Source: Entamoeba invadens IP1
Lineage: Eukaryota > Evosea > Mastigamoebida > Endamoebidae
Length of the DNA stretch: 64,000 nt
Direction of reading: 5' to 3'
NCBI RefSeq assembly: GCF_000330505.1
Contig: NW_004443550.1
Location: forward strand, 77,379-141,378
Positions 21,201 through 31,444 of this stretch are shown here, piece by piece. The position numbers and the translations under genes were made by a program. How positions within the stretch are numbered: position 1 is the first letter of the stretch; the number at the start of each line of letters is the position of its first letter. Under the pieces are notes generated by a model. The model was not told where the DNA came from. It did not search any database and saw only the letters and a program-made list of their open reading frames with translations.

Positions 21201-23085
21201 ATCAAATTGCGTCAAAATTGAAAACTCAAAATGTGAAAAATGTGTGTTTTGGTACACTCCAAGTAAAAATGGAATGTATTGTCAAGAGGCGCCAAATTGG
21301 TATCTTTTAGTTCCTTTAATTGTGTTGGTGTTGGTCGGTTTAAATGTTTTGATTGTTTTATTTCTATTCTTATTGCGGAGACTTTTCAGGAAAATGCAGA
21401 AAAGAAATATCGAACAAAATTACACTATTTTCAATATGAATACATCGAATATTCAGTTTTTGAATTTAAAAAACAACATTTGTGTTTCATCCCGAGATAT
21501 TGATCTGAACACTGAATATGACGAAATTCCAATAGACACTGAAATTCGTCTTCTGTTTTGTGTTGGTAATATCAAAACTCGAAAATCCCCAATTCAAAAG
21601 ATCCAATTTTCAACTGCAGATGTGAGTGACAAATTTACTATAACTTTTTCTCCTGAGGTTGTTTTACTAAAAAGTGGATATGCTTGCGAATTTGAACTTA
21701 AATTTAAAGCAAATTGCACATGTTCGATTTCTTCCAAAATTGTTATTGTTTCAAAGGATATCAAAAATAACACAGAAAAGTATAACGACATTGATTTAAA
21801 AGGTATAACCGCCCAATCGTCTTGTCTTGATTATTCAGAATTAATAGAAGATGCAAAAATAGGAGAGGGGAGTTTTGGGATAGTTTACAAAGGTTTTTTT
21901 AGAGGAAACATTGTTGCGATTAAAAAGATGAAAAGTTATAATTTTGCAGATGGGGGAAATCGACTTAAAGAATTTGAAAATGAAGTGCACATGCTTGACA
22001 AATTTAGATGTGACTTTATTGTTCACTTTTTCGGTGCTGTTTTTATACCAACAAAAATTTGTATGGTCACCGAATTAGCTGAATTTGGGTCTCTTCAAGA
22101 CTTAATCAATTTAACTTCAAAAAATCCACGAAAAAAATTTGGAAAAGCCGAGGACGAAGTCAGTGCAGCAAAGTACAAAAAGTTACTTAAAATATCCAAA
22201 ATACTCGAGTACAACTCTAATTATAGCAAAATCAAAGTTGGTGTCCACAAACAAATAGTTTCGAATAAAATTTCCCAAAACAATCAACCCACACCAAGTC
22301 AACACAAAACGTCCATTATAAATACACTCACCAAAACCACTGAAATTGAGACAAAAAACGAAGTACCCAATGTATTAGAATTAAAGCCACAAGAACAACC
22401 AAATTGTTTAAATCAAGAATTACTATTATCAAAAGATAATAGTAATAATATAGAAGAAGAATGTCGAGTACAAACGTCCGTTATGAAAATAGATCGGAAA
22501 ACGATAGTAAGTGGGTTTGGTAACAATTTTGAGAAATACCCTCCACTCACAATAACTTTTCCAATGAAATTGCGGTTGAAATTTCTTATCGATGCCGCAA
22601 AAGGAATTGAATATTTGCACAATAATGGGATTTTACACAGAGATATTAAGCCAGACAATATATTAATTGTGAATTTGGAAGATGGCATTGAAGTCAATGC
22701 AAAGTTGACAGACTTTGGGAGTTCAAGAAATATTAATATGCTGATGACTAATATGACGTTTACTAAGGGTATTGGGACACCCATTTATATGGCTGGTGAA
22801 CTATTAAAAGGACAGAAGTATAAAAAACCGGCAGATGTTTATTCATTTGCAATTACTATGTTTGAGATATTTATATGGGGAGAGGCATATCCCGGAGATC
22901 GATTTAAGTACCCGTGGGATATCATTGATTTTGTAAATAAAGGAAATAGAATTCAAAAACCGGGTGATTTGAGTGATGAACAGTTTCATGTTGTACAGAG
23001 AGCATGGGAAGACGATCCAAAAGAAAGAGCTGATGTTAAAGAAGTACTTGAAAAATTGGAGGATTTATACGAAAAATTCAATTAA
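18241..23085 (+). CDS. Receptor-like transmembrane kinase (TMK) A
   Basis: About 1,614 residues from the ATG at 18241 (the frame also opens at a TTG just before it). A signal peptide (WLIFNFFLFQLFIFSKG) is followed by about 530 residues of short Asn/Ser/Thr-rich repeats resembling a beta-helix. Next come about 450 residues rich in CXXC units (furin-like, for example CLRCPQDYSVVNGMC), one membrane helix (about 1020-1048, LLVPLIVLVLVGLNVLIVLF) and a cytoplasmic TKL-type kinase domain. The kinase has the Gly loop GEGSFG (about 1208-1213), the VAIKK lysine (about 1228), HRDIKPDN (about 1466-1473) and DFG (about 1491-1493). Two oddities: an insert of roughly 140 polar residues between the hinge and the helix preceding HRD, and MAGE in place of MAPE at the end of the activation segment. 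TMKs are a large Entamoeba family thought to sense the surroundings and to support phagocytosis and growth; no ligand can be inferred. Catalytic residues are present, so activity is likely but not certain. Confidence 0.93.
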   Translation: MAQHQRYIFWLIFNFFLFQLFIFSKGACPSNYNIISSFEIAESICRSYNDVTIGKDDPTITTKIVLTLSNNAVMYPYDNTDFKCIANGVLNQTGSSMIEAPSGLTYFQNGCIFEMHDKSNYTTSGEAYFNNNSISVFYQESKFYIQGTIMGVASNATLTLTDNSVVYSKNTISVNSKGTFEMNTNSMAKASNFNVKNSSVLIKNNAHVNLNKQFKTEQTSSIKMIGNSQLNFIETYSTEPQFWITDSTIMVIENYVQIVLPKTADIKNSTLKMSGNSRITSETFKIEVNGTLEFFDQIESVNTIITDQKDVSNGLFEKLSTSNFECNNANIVVDKKSFISNSLTSTLTQCTIKNTKRSIRDIPILFTKSVLISSLTSTSTQEFDLMFTEELSPDVNMEGITKFTPPGAKSGYLIRFGTSQKVFCHLKAVNLLTNSRTYFEPYCPCEGSNCYITPLPSLDSIIIYETIKSEIQPEFRNTKFLKSIKTANEDVETESVGIQNIQMSFVKIVKPFIVSIPPQNTPIQLTINSLSKTVLFISKDSLTLNEVIYSAGISQNGVFKMVFGMKCESGTFDTNTQTCGESQTIKCYDQNCLNCSYGATECLRCPQDYSVVNGMCAKIENCLYQKFNLCIKCKENYIFKYPNCVPVGDCYLYNRDGTCNICNIQQKLILKEGVCQQVDPNSDANSVTSITSCIQGFRVSQYSCESCNDVITPLKSTFYCMSNVPTKCVPNYSITYTDLTTWSCTINEKCDSGNDENGRCANVIEKCSYITNGKCVECAKDYMLSNNKCQQNSNKLCEVSSSFDCLRCIDNYYFDSNTRSCLKCSPECKTCLSTATTCLSCYNETYLSDGTCKSNDNLVGICDKLSITGGCVICADKYYRSGFECFECSSKCATCQDKETCYTCAESFYMTINGDCLPFSQLEELCEEKVTQNGCAKCKNGYYRINGNECKKCNSNCFTCSIEKVCTSCYANHLLNENNICKNVSEVSNCVKIENSKCEKCVFWYTPSKNGMYCQEAPNWYLLVPLIVLVLVGLNVLIVLFLFLLRRLFRKMQKRNIEQNYTIFNMNTSNIQFLNLKNNICVSSRDIDLNTEYDEIPIDTEIRLLFCVGNIKTRKSPIQKIQFSTADVSDKFTITFSPEVVLLKSGYACEFELKFKANCTCSISSKIVIVSKDIKNNTEKYNDIDLKGITAQSSCLDYSELIEDAKIGEGSFGIVYKGFFRGNIVAIKKMKSYNFADGGNRLKEFENEVHMLDKFRCDFIVHFFGAVFIPTKICMVTELAEFGSLQDLINLTSKNPRKKFGKAEDEVSAAKYKKLLKISKILEYNSNYSKIKVGVHKQIVSNKISQNNQPTPSQHKTSIINTLTKTTEIETKNEVPNVLELKPQEQPNCLNQELLLSKDNSNNIEEECRVQTSVMKIDRKTIVSGFGNNFEKYPPLTITFPMKLRLKFLIDAAKGIEYLHNNGILHRDIKPDNILIVNLEDGIEVNAKLTDFGSSRNINMLMTNMTFTKGIGTPIYMAGELLKGQKYKKPADVYSFAITMFEIFIWGEAYPGDRFKYPWDIIDFVNKGNRIQKPGDLSDEQFHVVQRAWEDDPKERADVKEVLEKLEDLYEKFN

Positions 23086-23103
23086 ATGTTTTAAATTCGA
23101 TTT

Positions 23104-23615
23104 TTAACCCTTCGAGGACGGGAAAAATCAAAATTTGTAAAAAAATAAAAATCTTAGTCAATTGTAATGTAAATGTGACCTTTTTTTGATTTTTTCAAAA
23201 AGCTAGACACCCTGGAAAGACGGCTCTAGTAAATTTTATGGTAAATTGTTATAAATTATAGTAAAAAAGTGAATTTTTTGTTGAAGTTGGGATGAACAAA
23301 GGTTCACTTTTTTGCTTGATCCTTTCAGAAACAAGTCACAGTTCAATGGAAAAGTCAGATCAAAAATTTATTGAGATGTCTACAACTTATAACAATAATA
23401 AAATTAATTATAAAATATAACAAAGACCAAATCGCATCATAAAACATACTGGTCTGGAAATAACAAAGAAAAGAAAACAAAACATAGACTTTGAGGTGTA
23501 TTGGAATTTCAATATGCAATTGATCTCAAAAACAATAAAAAGGGTAATTAAATAGATTTTTATAAACTTTGAAAAATTTATAAAATTATAATTTGGGTTT
23601 TAATTTATTTTATAT
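23104..23615 (+). repeat. TTAA/CCC-ended dispersed repeat, copy 1
   Basis: It begins TTAACCCTTCGAGGACGGG 19 bases after the TMK A stop codon and matches 54105-54615 in inverted orientation over about 500 bases. Matching blocks include GGATGAACAAAGGTTCACTT in a slightly diverged form. TTAA followed by CCC is the terminus typical of piggyBac elements, a superfamily reported in Entamoeba, but no second terminus was found, so this may be a one-ended remnant. Confidence 0.75.
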
Positions 23616-23972
23616 AATCTAAATTCCCCATTTTTTGGTCTGTCAATAATTGCGCCAATAAAAACTAGCAAAACATTAAGGGTATCTTAAACCATATAAT
23701 ATTTTTCCTGTTTTCATTATGCCTTAAAAATACATCCTTATCAAAAAATGAAGTAAAATTAAACGTATTTGACCTTTATTGTCAGGAATAATATGAGTTT
23801 ATATTTCGTTAATAGTGTTAAAATAAACGGGAATAATTTATTGTTTATTAGGATGACGACAGGACAAAATGATGTTGGCAAAAATAATGTAAGACTAAAT
23901 AAATTAAATTATTACTAAATTACTAAATAATGTGGGTAATAATATCAATACAACAAAAGTTTTTTTGAATTC
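23616..23972. other. AT-rich spacer between repeats
   Basis: No gene or paired repeat recognised. Confidence 0.4.
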
Positions 23973-23982
23973 AACAATAAAT

Positions 23983-25452
23983 AGGGATGAAGTAAAATGG
24001 TGTAATAATTTTACTGAAAATTTATGTTTTAGTAAATTATTTGGTGAATTCGTTTCACCAAATAGAACTATTTAAGTTCTAGAATTTTGGTTTTGTTTTC
24101 AAAGAATAATTTGATAAATATCATTTTTATGTTTTTGGTTAAAACAATTTTTGCATTTTGAAAAAAATGAAAAATTCAATAATGATTTTTTTACAATTAC
24201 CACAATGAGCGGCAATATTCATCTTATTGTAAATATTTTTATTACTTATCATAAATAAAAAACAATTTACACAAAACATGTTTAATAAATAATTTAAAGA
24301 TAACAACACTATATTTAATAAAAAAGGTACAAATCAAAAACATATTATTTAAAAATCTGGAATATATATTAAAAAAATATAATATAAAATACATTGAGAA
24401 ATGCTCATAATTAATTTAATTTGTTTTTATTGGCAACAAATATCGAAAATATCATTTGTACAACACTTAATCGTGGTTTAGATTGATTAACTATAACATT
24501 TTTTGTAATTATCTGTTTGTTTTTTTTGAAAATGCGCTTAGTAATACTTATTATTATTTGAGACATTATATTTCAAAACAAATATAAAATAATAATTATG
24601 AATTAAAATCGTTATATTTTTGATAAATAAAATATGATAACAATGATTATATCATTGCGATTTTATCTATCAGACATAATTTTAAAATAAACAACAACTT
24701 CGATTTGTGACTTTTTATGTCAAGTAACATCTTTTTACAATGTTTTTTGAAAGTTATGACATAAAACATATATTTTTACTGGACATTATTTCTTTTATTA
24801 TATGAAAATAATGTTTATTTGAAATAAGTACAATAACAAAAATTAAATAACACTTACATATAAATCTATGATTCTTTCAATTGCATTGATTGATAAGAAT
24901 AGTTGTTAATTTTAAAATGATATACGGTAGTAAATGATAATCAATGATTTTAAACAAAAAGTGCCTATCGTTTTTATAAACTGCGCATATAATAATACAA
25001 ATTTGTTTATCAAATCCAAAATAAAATTTTGTTATTTTTATGTTGTTTTCACTTATATTAATGTATCAGCTTACGATGAAAATAAAAATATTTCATCAAA
25101 CATAATTATATTAATTAAAAAACAACAAAAGTAACATTTGTATTGTTTTTTTTTCATAAAAAATAAAAATTTAATTTGATGATATTGGTTATTGTTGGAT
25201 TTATTTTGGTCTTTTTTGTTTTTTTATTCATTTTTTAACATCAATTGCAATAATAATTAAATGTTGGCAAAAATCAAAAAAAACTATGTAATTACATTAT
25301 AATTGATGAAAATGGAAATGTTATTACTTTTTTGATTTTTAATAAAAATGTTTTTTAAAATATAGGGATTTTTAAGATCGTAAATTGGTGAAATATTTTA
25401 CCAATTTTTTCTCTTTTTGGTAAACAGGTAAAATGGATTTTACTTCATCCCC
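23983..25452. mobile_element. Mutator-type non-autonomous element with 10-bp TSD
   Basis: The ends are inverted (GGGATGAAGTAAAAT at both), followed on each side by diverged TTTTAC and TTTCACCAA blocks. AACAATAAAT is duplicated exactly outside them (23973-23982 and 25453-25462). A 9-11 bp duplication and long TIRs point to the Mutator (MULE) superfamily. The 1.47-kb interior has no transposase. Confidence 0.8.
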
Positions 25453-25462
25453 AACAATAAAT

Positions 25463-25929
25463 TAAAAACACACATTTAAAAAACGATTTATTAAAATTAA
25501 TTTTTATAAATAATCATTCAATTAATAGAACTTGATTCAAAATTAGATTTGCAGTTTGTATATTAATTTCCCGATAAAATATAATATTAAAACCACAATA
25601 AAATACATTTGGTGTGACAAACTTGATAAATACAACAGAAATAACCGTCTTGTAATAAAATAATTTTAATACCGTACTCAGCTAATTTTAAGTTTAAGAT
25701 ATTTATCATACAATTTTTAGAAATTTCGATTAAAAATCATTTCTTTCAAATCAACCAAACACTGCTTTTTAAACAAATCACATTTCTTGATTAAACCAAA
25801 AATTGCAATAAATTACAAACTTATAAATGTTCATATATTTTCAAATAAAAAATGAATTGTAATTTTTAATAAAATTGTATAATTATTTTAACTATTCGTA
25901 ATCATAATAATTCAATTTAATTTTTAAAC
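25463..25929. other. Spacer between Mutator-type element and MULE transposase fossil
   Basis: AT-rich. The left TIR expected for the MULE fossil was sought here and not found. Confidence 0.4.
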
Positions 25930-27417
25930 CTAATTAAATGTGATTATTAAAATTATTATTTCTTTGGTTTTTCTTTTTCTGGTATTTTTTTTCTTAACAA
26001 CAATGGTAGTATTTTTACAAGAAATGTTATTTTTTGTTATATTATCGACTTTTTCTTCAATTTGTATTGGAGTTTCAATTTCCATCAAACAGTCATCACT
26101 TAACAAATATATTGTATTACATTCTTTATAAATTTCATCGTAATCAACATAAAAATGCCATACATATTTAAATCCAAAGTCAAATCACATTTCTTTACAT
26201 CAATAGATTCATCTTTTCTCTTTGGAATCCACGCATTCGCTTCATCTTCGTTGTTCAATTCCATGTTTTTGAAGTTGTTCTCGTGTAACAAAAACGATTC
26301 TTTGCAAATCAAAGAATTAATGAACTCACACAATGTCAGACTCTCATTGCAAAAACTTTCGGTCAATTGTACGATTTGTTTTTTATGTACAAAGATGTTT
26401 TTAGTTTCATGTTTTTTCCTTCTATCATTTGTTTAATTTGGACAATGACTGAATTTTTGTATTTAACAAAAACTAACAACAACTTTTCAATTGAAGGTTT
26501 CGGAGTGTTCAACTTCTTTATTAAAGAAGAGTGGAATGATTCGCTTCTATTATCCGTTCTTACATCTCTATTATATTGACTCCAATAACATATTGGGAAA
26601 TTTCCATTAATCCACACTCGTTCAAAGTACTCATAGAGTTTTATTAACAACGCAAAAACATTTTCTTGAAATTTAAAAATGTTATTAAAAATTACATTTT
26701 AAAAAAGTGGTCTGAAATCATTTTCTTTAAAATTGGTATAATCATCAACCATTTCATTACCAACTTTTCATTTGTTCCTTTGATATAAAACGGTGTTAGC
26801 TCAAAATTTACAATTTTGCGCCAAACACATTGGCAAAAGTGAAACATGCAACAATGGACATCACAATTAAACGACTCTAATACATTTAAAACTACATTTT
26901 CAAAATCACTCATTGTTGATGTCTCATTTGTGAACAACCTGCTAAAAATACAATGGTGTGTTTCTTGTAATACGGCAAACAAGTTGATATAGTCCTCCAT
27001 TTTTCTTTTTTTTGTTCAACAATAGTATAAAAAACACTGACCATTTGAGAGTAAACAATGTATTGTTTTCAATTGACTAAACTCTTCTGGACAAGAAGCA
27101 AACGTTCCGTCCATGCACAAACAGAATTTTTTTCTATTTTTCAACAAGTACATTTTCAAACAACTAGCAAAAATGACAAATTTTTCGGTTTGTCTATACA
27201 AATATTTGTCTTCTTGATGTTATATATTGTCCAACTCTCTTTCTATCACAGTTTTCATTATTCTATTATTTTGTCTTGTAATGGTACTTTTTCTTGATTT
27301 TGCAGTGACCACATCTGGTAAATAATCGACAATCGTGTTTGTTAATAACATAAAAATTACTTTTTCTTCAACGTTTGTTTTTAACAAAATTTTCTTTTCG
27401 TATTTTTCAGATGCCAT
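25930..27417 (-). pseudogene. MULE (Mutator-like) transposase, multiply frameshifted
   Basis: Read right to left from the ATG at 27417 (MASEKYEKK), the protein is recoverable in five or six pieces in different frames. It shows the MULE DDE core: CLCMDGTFASCPEEFSQL (first Asp, with the P..F.QL pattern), TMSDFENVVLNVLESF followed by CMFHFCQCVWRKI (second Asp and the C/FHF.Q pattern), and RTDNRSESFHSSL (catalytic Glu region). It ends in a Lys/Arg-rich tail (KKKNTRKRKTKE) near 25930. No SWIM zinc finger was seen. Frameshifts and gaps make it non-functional. The 1.7-kb TA element inserted at 27434, a few bases upstream of the start codon, may have separated it from its own promoter and TIR. Confidence 0.85.
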
Positions 27418-27433
27418 GTGTTTTTGGTAATAT

Positions 27434-29150
27434 AGGGGGTCTATAAACTGGTTGGGGTCCATAAACTAGTTGGGGAATTTATTAGAAACTTTTTAAGGAA
27501 AAAAACAATATTTACACGTATTTTGGAAAAGAAAAACCCTGCTCTGCAGTTTTGGGAAGTATAAAACATGTTAATTACTATTTTTTTGTTGTTTTGCAAT
27601 TTTAGAAATTAATAAAAACCCAAAAATAACCAATGAATAAAAACAAATCATTTATATTTTTTTGTTGATAAAATATATTATTTCTGAAGAGAATCGCGTT
27701 CTCTTTTTTATCATATAACACATATTTAAACATTTTGTTCACACTACACAAAAAATTGTCAACGACCATGGCAAATTAAATTATCTCGCTCTCACACATA
27801 TTATATATTATATTTTATCACAATCACTCCAGCATATTATAAATATCGCAATGAATGACTGTTTTGAGTTCATATTTTTTTTCTTTTATAGTCCAAAATT
27901 CGTTTTTTTAAATCTGTTGACTTTTTAATCCATTATATTTTTATGTAATTTTATATTATTTAAAATTTGAATTGAAACGTAACAATGTTTTTGATTAATA
28001 CAATTAATATTTTAATATAATAAAATATTAAATTTTAATTGTTTATCGAGATTCATTTGAAATTATTATGGCAATAAATGGCGATTAATATATTTATTAA
28101 AAGCATTTTAATAAAAAACATTATTTTTATAAAATGTTTTTACTTAAGATGTATATTATATTATACTATTATAATGCTATAATTATTAATAATATTTATT
28201 ATGCTTATTTATTAGTTTATAAAATTATTATTTTATTAAGAATTATTATTCACACATCAACTTATTCTTTAATAAATAACAGTGATCAGACACACAACAT
28301 TCAAATGGTGTATTTAACATGTTGTTAACAGCTTTTTATTAACAACAAAACTCACTCTTGATATCCAAGAATGTGTTTATTAAAGTTGACTTTATTAATT
28401 TTTATAAAACTAGAACAATATTATAATTTACTATCAATAAAACTATTGATTTTTCATTTTATTTTCAAAAAATCAACAACCTTACAATAATGGATGTAGT
28501 GCATTTACCTATCATTCATTTCAATTTATTTATTTTATAGATGTTATCACAGAGTCAATTGCAACAAATTGAAATTCCAATTTTTCAAAATAAAGAGTAT
28601 AAATTATTTTTACAGGGATTCGTTTTTTAACTTTTTAAAACACATATTTTTACATATTACCCTTTATAACGAACAATAATATTATAATTTTATCCCACAT
28701 GTATCATATATAACACTTTGTGTTTAAACATATTAAAATAAACATCATCGTTAAGAGAAACGATGACTATTTTTTAGATAAATACAAAAACAGAGGTTTC
28801 ATTTTTCGTTCCAAAAAACAAAAATTATTGCAAATTTTTACCCGTCACTTCGCAACGGGTTTGTTACAAAACAATATTTGTAAAAATATATTTTTAAAAG
28901 TTACAAATACAATACTTGACTTACAAAAAGCGTTCATATTATTGGCCAGTTAATAAATCCATTTTCCTACCACAAACAAATAAATCAAAATTGTTCCAAA
29001 AAGTGAGCGAAAACAGAAAATCAAGGGTTTTTGTTTTTTTGAATAATAACAATAAATATTAATTGATTATCTTTTACATTGTATTAATTTCGAAGTTTCG
29101 GAGCATTCCCCAACTAGTTTATGGATCCAAACCAGTTTATAGACCCCCTA
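27434..29150. mobile_element. 1.7-kb TA-target DNA transposon
   Basis: GGGGGTCTATAAACTGGTT at 27434 is mirrored by a right end finishing GTTTATAGACCCCC at 29150. The inverted arms extend about 42 bases, through CATAAACTAGTTGGGG. Within each arm a unit of about 20 bases is repeated (ACCAGTTTATAGACCCC and AACTAGTTTATGGA). Flanks are TATA on both sides, consistent with a TA duplication of the Tc1/mariner type. The interior has no recognisable transposase. Confidence 0.7.
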
Positions 29151-29152
29151 TA

Positions 29153-29716
29153 ATTACTTATAAATATAATAAATATATGATACAATAATAGCTTTGATAA
29201 AACAAACAAAAAGACTAAACAATGGAATGAAGATAATTGAGGTTGTTTTGTTTCAAACACTCTGTTTATGCATCAATGATGAACAGTGTAGTTTCACTTG
29301 TTTATCTGCGAATAATAACTCTTCTGTTCTATCAAAGTATTGCACGTTTATAAAGCAAACTAATTTTATTAACAACATCAAGTATCTTGATTCAAAGTTT
29401 TTTATACTCCATTCTATTACTTTTTTCTATATTAATTTGCTATATTAAACCACTATATGATGTTTGAAAGTGATGAAAAGCAACAATAAATTAAATTTAA
29501 CAAGTAATAGCAAGGTGACAGCTCTGTTCTGGTTTATTTCATTTAACTTTGTTAAGAGAAGTATGGTTAATAACAAATTTTATTTCAATAAGCTAAATTA
29601 TTATTTTATCTTTATTAAAAAATTACTAATATTTTATAATATTATCAATTATAATTAATAGTTTTATTTTGTATAGTATAAATATTATATTAATTAACCA
29701 TTTATTTGTATACCAT
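29153..29716. other. Spacer before the hAT element
   Basis: AT-rich, with two short open stretches lacking family resemblance. It may include the displaced upstream end of the MULE, but no TIR could be identified. Confidence 0.35.
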
Positions 29717-31097
29717 TAGGGTGCGCAATCACAAGAGTAAAAATTTATAAAGTGGTAAAGTAACTCTTTTGTGGTGATAACAAAGATGATATTGTTCAAA
29801 TTTCTTATTTTTACTGAAAATGGAAAAAGAGACAAAATTCTTCTATTTTATGAAACGTGTACACAATGCACTATTAAAAATACTAAAGTTCCTTTTTTCT
29901 AACCAAAAATGTAAATTATTTAAAAGATAAAAAAGAAAAAACGCTTTTGTCAAATTTGAACAATTAGAAGTAAACTATAAAGAACTTGGATATTTAAATC
30001 AATACTTAACTTTTTTCAAAAAACCAAACCCTTCAACAGACGGCAAAAAAAACAATTAGTGTCAACTAAAAAACTAATTTATAATTAAATAAAAACGTTT
30101 ATTTAATTAAAATTATTATCATTCCAAAAAAAAACAAAACTTGTATTTAAAAAATCAATAAAAACATATGCAAATATTCAATAAAGAAATTTTATTTGTT
30201 TGGAAGTATTTTGAAAAATATTGTAAAAAGTGTTCCAAACATCGCAATTTCAACGCGAGATGTTTAAATTGTAAGGGAAAAGCAAAGTGCAAATTTTGTC
30301 ATTAATACCTCGGTTTTTAAGGAACAACTTCCTCTTTGAAAACCCACCTTTATTCACTTCACCCCGAAAGCATTGATGAGAATGACATAGACGATTTTGA
30401 AATATTAAAATATTACTCTCCAAAAAGTGTCGAGCTCAACACACTTTTGTTAAAATTTTTCATTACTGGAAATATTTCTTTGAGACGGGTAACAAATCCA
30501 TTCTTGGTCGAGTTGATCAAGCTCCTTGACCCCAATGTAAGCTGTATGGAATTACCACATTTAGAATTTCATTGCTAAACAAAGTCTACAACGATAAAAT
30601 GAAAAGTTTTATATCCGAAGCCAGAGAAAAAACCGACTTTGTTTTTTTAATTTATCATATTATATTTCTTCGTTTACTGTTTTGAAGTTGAGACTTGCTA
30701 AAAATAATCTCAACTTTAAAAAAAACATGATAATACCTTATATTTTCAAAGTTATTCCTTTTTTCTTTTTTACCATCAAAATTTATGTTTTTGTGGTAAG
30801 AGAATAAAGTTTTTTTGGAGGTTTGTAAAAAAAGATAAAGAAATCGGCATTTTTTCTTTTTGGTGATGAAAATGATTTTGAAATTAAAAATGCAAATAAT
30901 AATAAAAACTGGTTTTTTTCTTTTTGTTGTTGATCTTTGATTTTTTGGTCGAAATGGCATATCTCAAAAAGGAACTACATGTTCCATGGAATTTGCAGAT
31001 TGCGATTATTGAAAAATAATGATTGTCTTATGCAAATAAATTTTTAATGTAAAAAACGGGCATTTTGGGCAATTTTGGTTTGCGATTGCGCACCCTA
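29717..31097 (+). mobile_element. hAT-type DNA transposon remnant
   Basis: Termini are TAGGGTGCGCAATCAC at 29717 and its complement GATTGCGCACCCTA ending at 31097, of the YARGG type usual in hAT elements. The flanks are GTATACCAT on the left and GTATACTAT on the right, an imperfect copy of an 8-9 base duplication. The interior encodes a decayed BED-type zinc finger region, which supports the hAT call. Confidence 0.75.
30210..30578 (+). pseudogene. hAT transposase N-terminal fragment (BED finger)
   Basis: A CLNCKGKAKCKFCH-like stretch (about 30260-30300, with stops) is followed in frame from 30336 by LYSLHPES, giving the C-x2-C...H-x-H spacing of a BED zinc finger. Then come LLLKFFITGNISLRRVTNPF and LVELIKLLDPNVSCMELPHL, which match the segment after the BED finger in hAT transposases. 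The catalytic core and C-terminal dimerisation region were not found, so the element is internally deleted or too decayed to read. Confidence 0.65.
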
Positions 31098-31444
31098 GTA
31101 TACTATACATTTTAATAATTTATCGTTTTGTTGTTAACTGTCGTTTTAACATCAAAAATGACCGCGGCAAAAAGTCTCCATCTGTAAAGAAAAGGTTTTG
31201 GAGATCGTAAAAACAAACATAACTATGAATTTTACTAAAACTACTTTATTTTTATCATAAAAACAAAGAAAAATACCCCTTTTCATTTTAAAATGCATTT
31301 TGGGACAAGTTCCAAACTTTTTTTGTTCCATGATAGACCCTGTTTAAACAAAGATTTTCCTCTTTTTTTCAAATAACGGGATTTTTGATTTCCAATAACA
31401 AGACTTTTTTCCCATAAGTGCATTAAAAAATAAAATAAGAAAAA

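Noticed and set aside
24934..25134. 66-codon open frame inside the Mutator-type element
   Set aside because: No similarity to any transposase and poor start context.
27418..27462. Extra N-terminus (DPNQFIDPLYYQKH) on the MULE transposase
   Set aside because: It is encoded by the TIR of the adjacent TA element and its immediate flank, so it is a chance fusion.
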